DNA of 64,000 bases from Conus ventricosus. Its lineage: Eukaryota > Mollusca > Gastropoda > Neogastropoda > Conidae. The stretch is from NCBI GenBank assembly GCA_018398815.1, contig CM031611.1:42448845-42512844 (forward strand), in the 5' to 3' direction. The notes below the pieces were generated by a model, which saw only the letters and a list, made by a program, of their open reading frames with translations, did not search any database and had not been told where the DNA came from. Made by a program: the position numbers and the translations under genes. Below are positions 62,976 to 64,000 of the stretch, piece by piece; position 1 is the first letter of the stretch, and each line of letters opens with the position of its first letter.

Positions 62976-64000
62976 ACTATCAGGAATCAATTATGTGTAT
63001 ATCTAAAACCGCTGAAATGTAGTTTCTGTCCTCCTTTGATTAGTACACAATTTTTTGGAGGAGTACACATTTTTCTGGACAAGAGTACACAAAGCTCAAA
63101 TTGAGGGTAAACAGGTCTGCCTGTACATAGCCAACCTGGGGGACAGCAAGGTGATTATGTCTGGGTGTCTCTGGCCGTGTCTTGTTAACCCTCTTCCTAC
63201 TAATCTCAACAACACCCTGTACATAGCCAACCTGGAGGACAGCAAGGTGATTATGTCTTGAGTGTCTCTGGCCATGTCTTGTTAACCCTTTTCGTGCTAA
63301 CCTCTCAGCATCCTGTACATAGCCAATTGTTAACCCTTTTTCTGCTAATCTCTCAACAACGCCCTGTACATGGCCAACATGGGGGACAGTAAGGTGACCA
63401 TGTCCGAGTGTATGTGGTGGTGTGTTGTGTTAACCCTCTTCCTGCTAACCTCTCAACAACATCCTGTACATAGCCAGTTGTTAACTCTTTTCCTACTAAC
63501 CTCTCAACAACACCCTGTACATAGCCAGTTGTTAACTCTTTTCCTACTAACCTCTCGACAACACACTGTACATAGCCAATTGTTAACTCTTTTCCTACTA
63601 ACCTCTCAACGATACTCTGTACATAGCCAGTTAACTCTTTTCCTACTAACCTCTCAACGATACTCTGTACATAGCCAATTGTTAACTCTTTTCTACTAAC
63701 CTCTCAACGATACTCTGTACATAGCCAGCCTGGAGGACAGTAAGGTGACCTTGTCTGAGTGTCTCTCTGGTGGTGTGATGTTAACTCTTTTCCTACTAAC
63801 CTCTCAACAACACCCTGTACATAGCCAGGTGTTAACTCTTTTCCTACTAACCTCTCAACAAACACCATGTACATTGCCAATTGTTAACTCTTTTCCGAAT
63901 AACCTCTCAACAACACCCTGTACTGCAAGGTGATCGTCGGCTAGTGGCAATACAGGAGGACAGATCAAAGTTTTAAGATGAATGCGAAAAAGAGTGGTGC

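Noticed and set aside
62823..63104. Separate gene with TIPHSIAGCERS
   Set aside because: Decayed duplicate of the hAT C-terminus inside the same element.

Overview
This is animal nuclear DNA. Coding sequence comes as short exons with GT/AG splice sites, separated by long AT-rich introns packed with microsatellites, minisatellites, SINEs, LINE fragments and cut-and-paste transposons. No bacterial-style gene packing is present. The repeat spectrum (a tRNA-headed SINE, a second SINE sharing its central block, many (CA)n/(CT)n tracts and long G runs) suggests a mollusc, probably a gastropod. That assignment is inference from remembered repeat style, not from a search.

Two host genes are recognisable, both on the + strand. 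The first is the 3' part of ALDH4A1 (mitochondrial delta-1-pyrroline-5-carboxylate dehydrogenase): ten exons between 6120 and 31741, including the catalytic Glu and Cys and the stop codon; its 5' exons lie left of the window. Three of the ten exons (9543-9616, 15550-15736, 20143-20383) each have a net one-base frame loss, so this copy is either mis-assembled at C runs and a GA run or is decaying. The second is the 5' part of ILKAP (a PP2C-family protein phosphatase): exon 1 with its ATG at 44096, then exons at 46793, 49167, 55324 and 56046, all in frame; the rest lies to the right. The genes work in unrelated processes (proline catabolism; protein dephosphorylation) and are simply neighbours about 12 kb apart.

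Layout: 1-6119 upstream ALDH4A1 intron or flank with interspersed repeats; 6120-31741 ALDH4A1, whose introns hold a 49-bp array (8.5-9.5 kb), a 37-bp array (11.7-14.8 kb), TIR transposons (16.3-18.1 kb), a LINE (21.9-24.4 kb), a 49-bp array inside a repeat with a hammerhead-ribozyme-like motif (25.0-27.0 kb), a piggyBac remnant (27.1-28.3 kb), duplicated acceptor sites (28.3-28.7 kb) and an 18-20-bp array (30.2-31.0 kb); 31742-44095 intergenic, with a second piggyBac-type element, a small TIR element, nested LINE fragments and fold-back repeats; 44096-64000 ILKAP, whose introns hold a SINE, arrays of 60, 47, 81 and 98 bp, two elements with related KNKW zinc-finger-like ORFs and two hAT-type transposons.

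The most unusual feature is the repeated association of tandem arrays with splice junctions. The 98-bp array after the last visible ILKAP exon copies the end of that exon together with its splice donor many times, and two related hAT-like elements with 6-bp target duplications have inserted in that array. The intron before the ALDH4A1 exon at 28720 contains four further copies of that exon's acceptor region.
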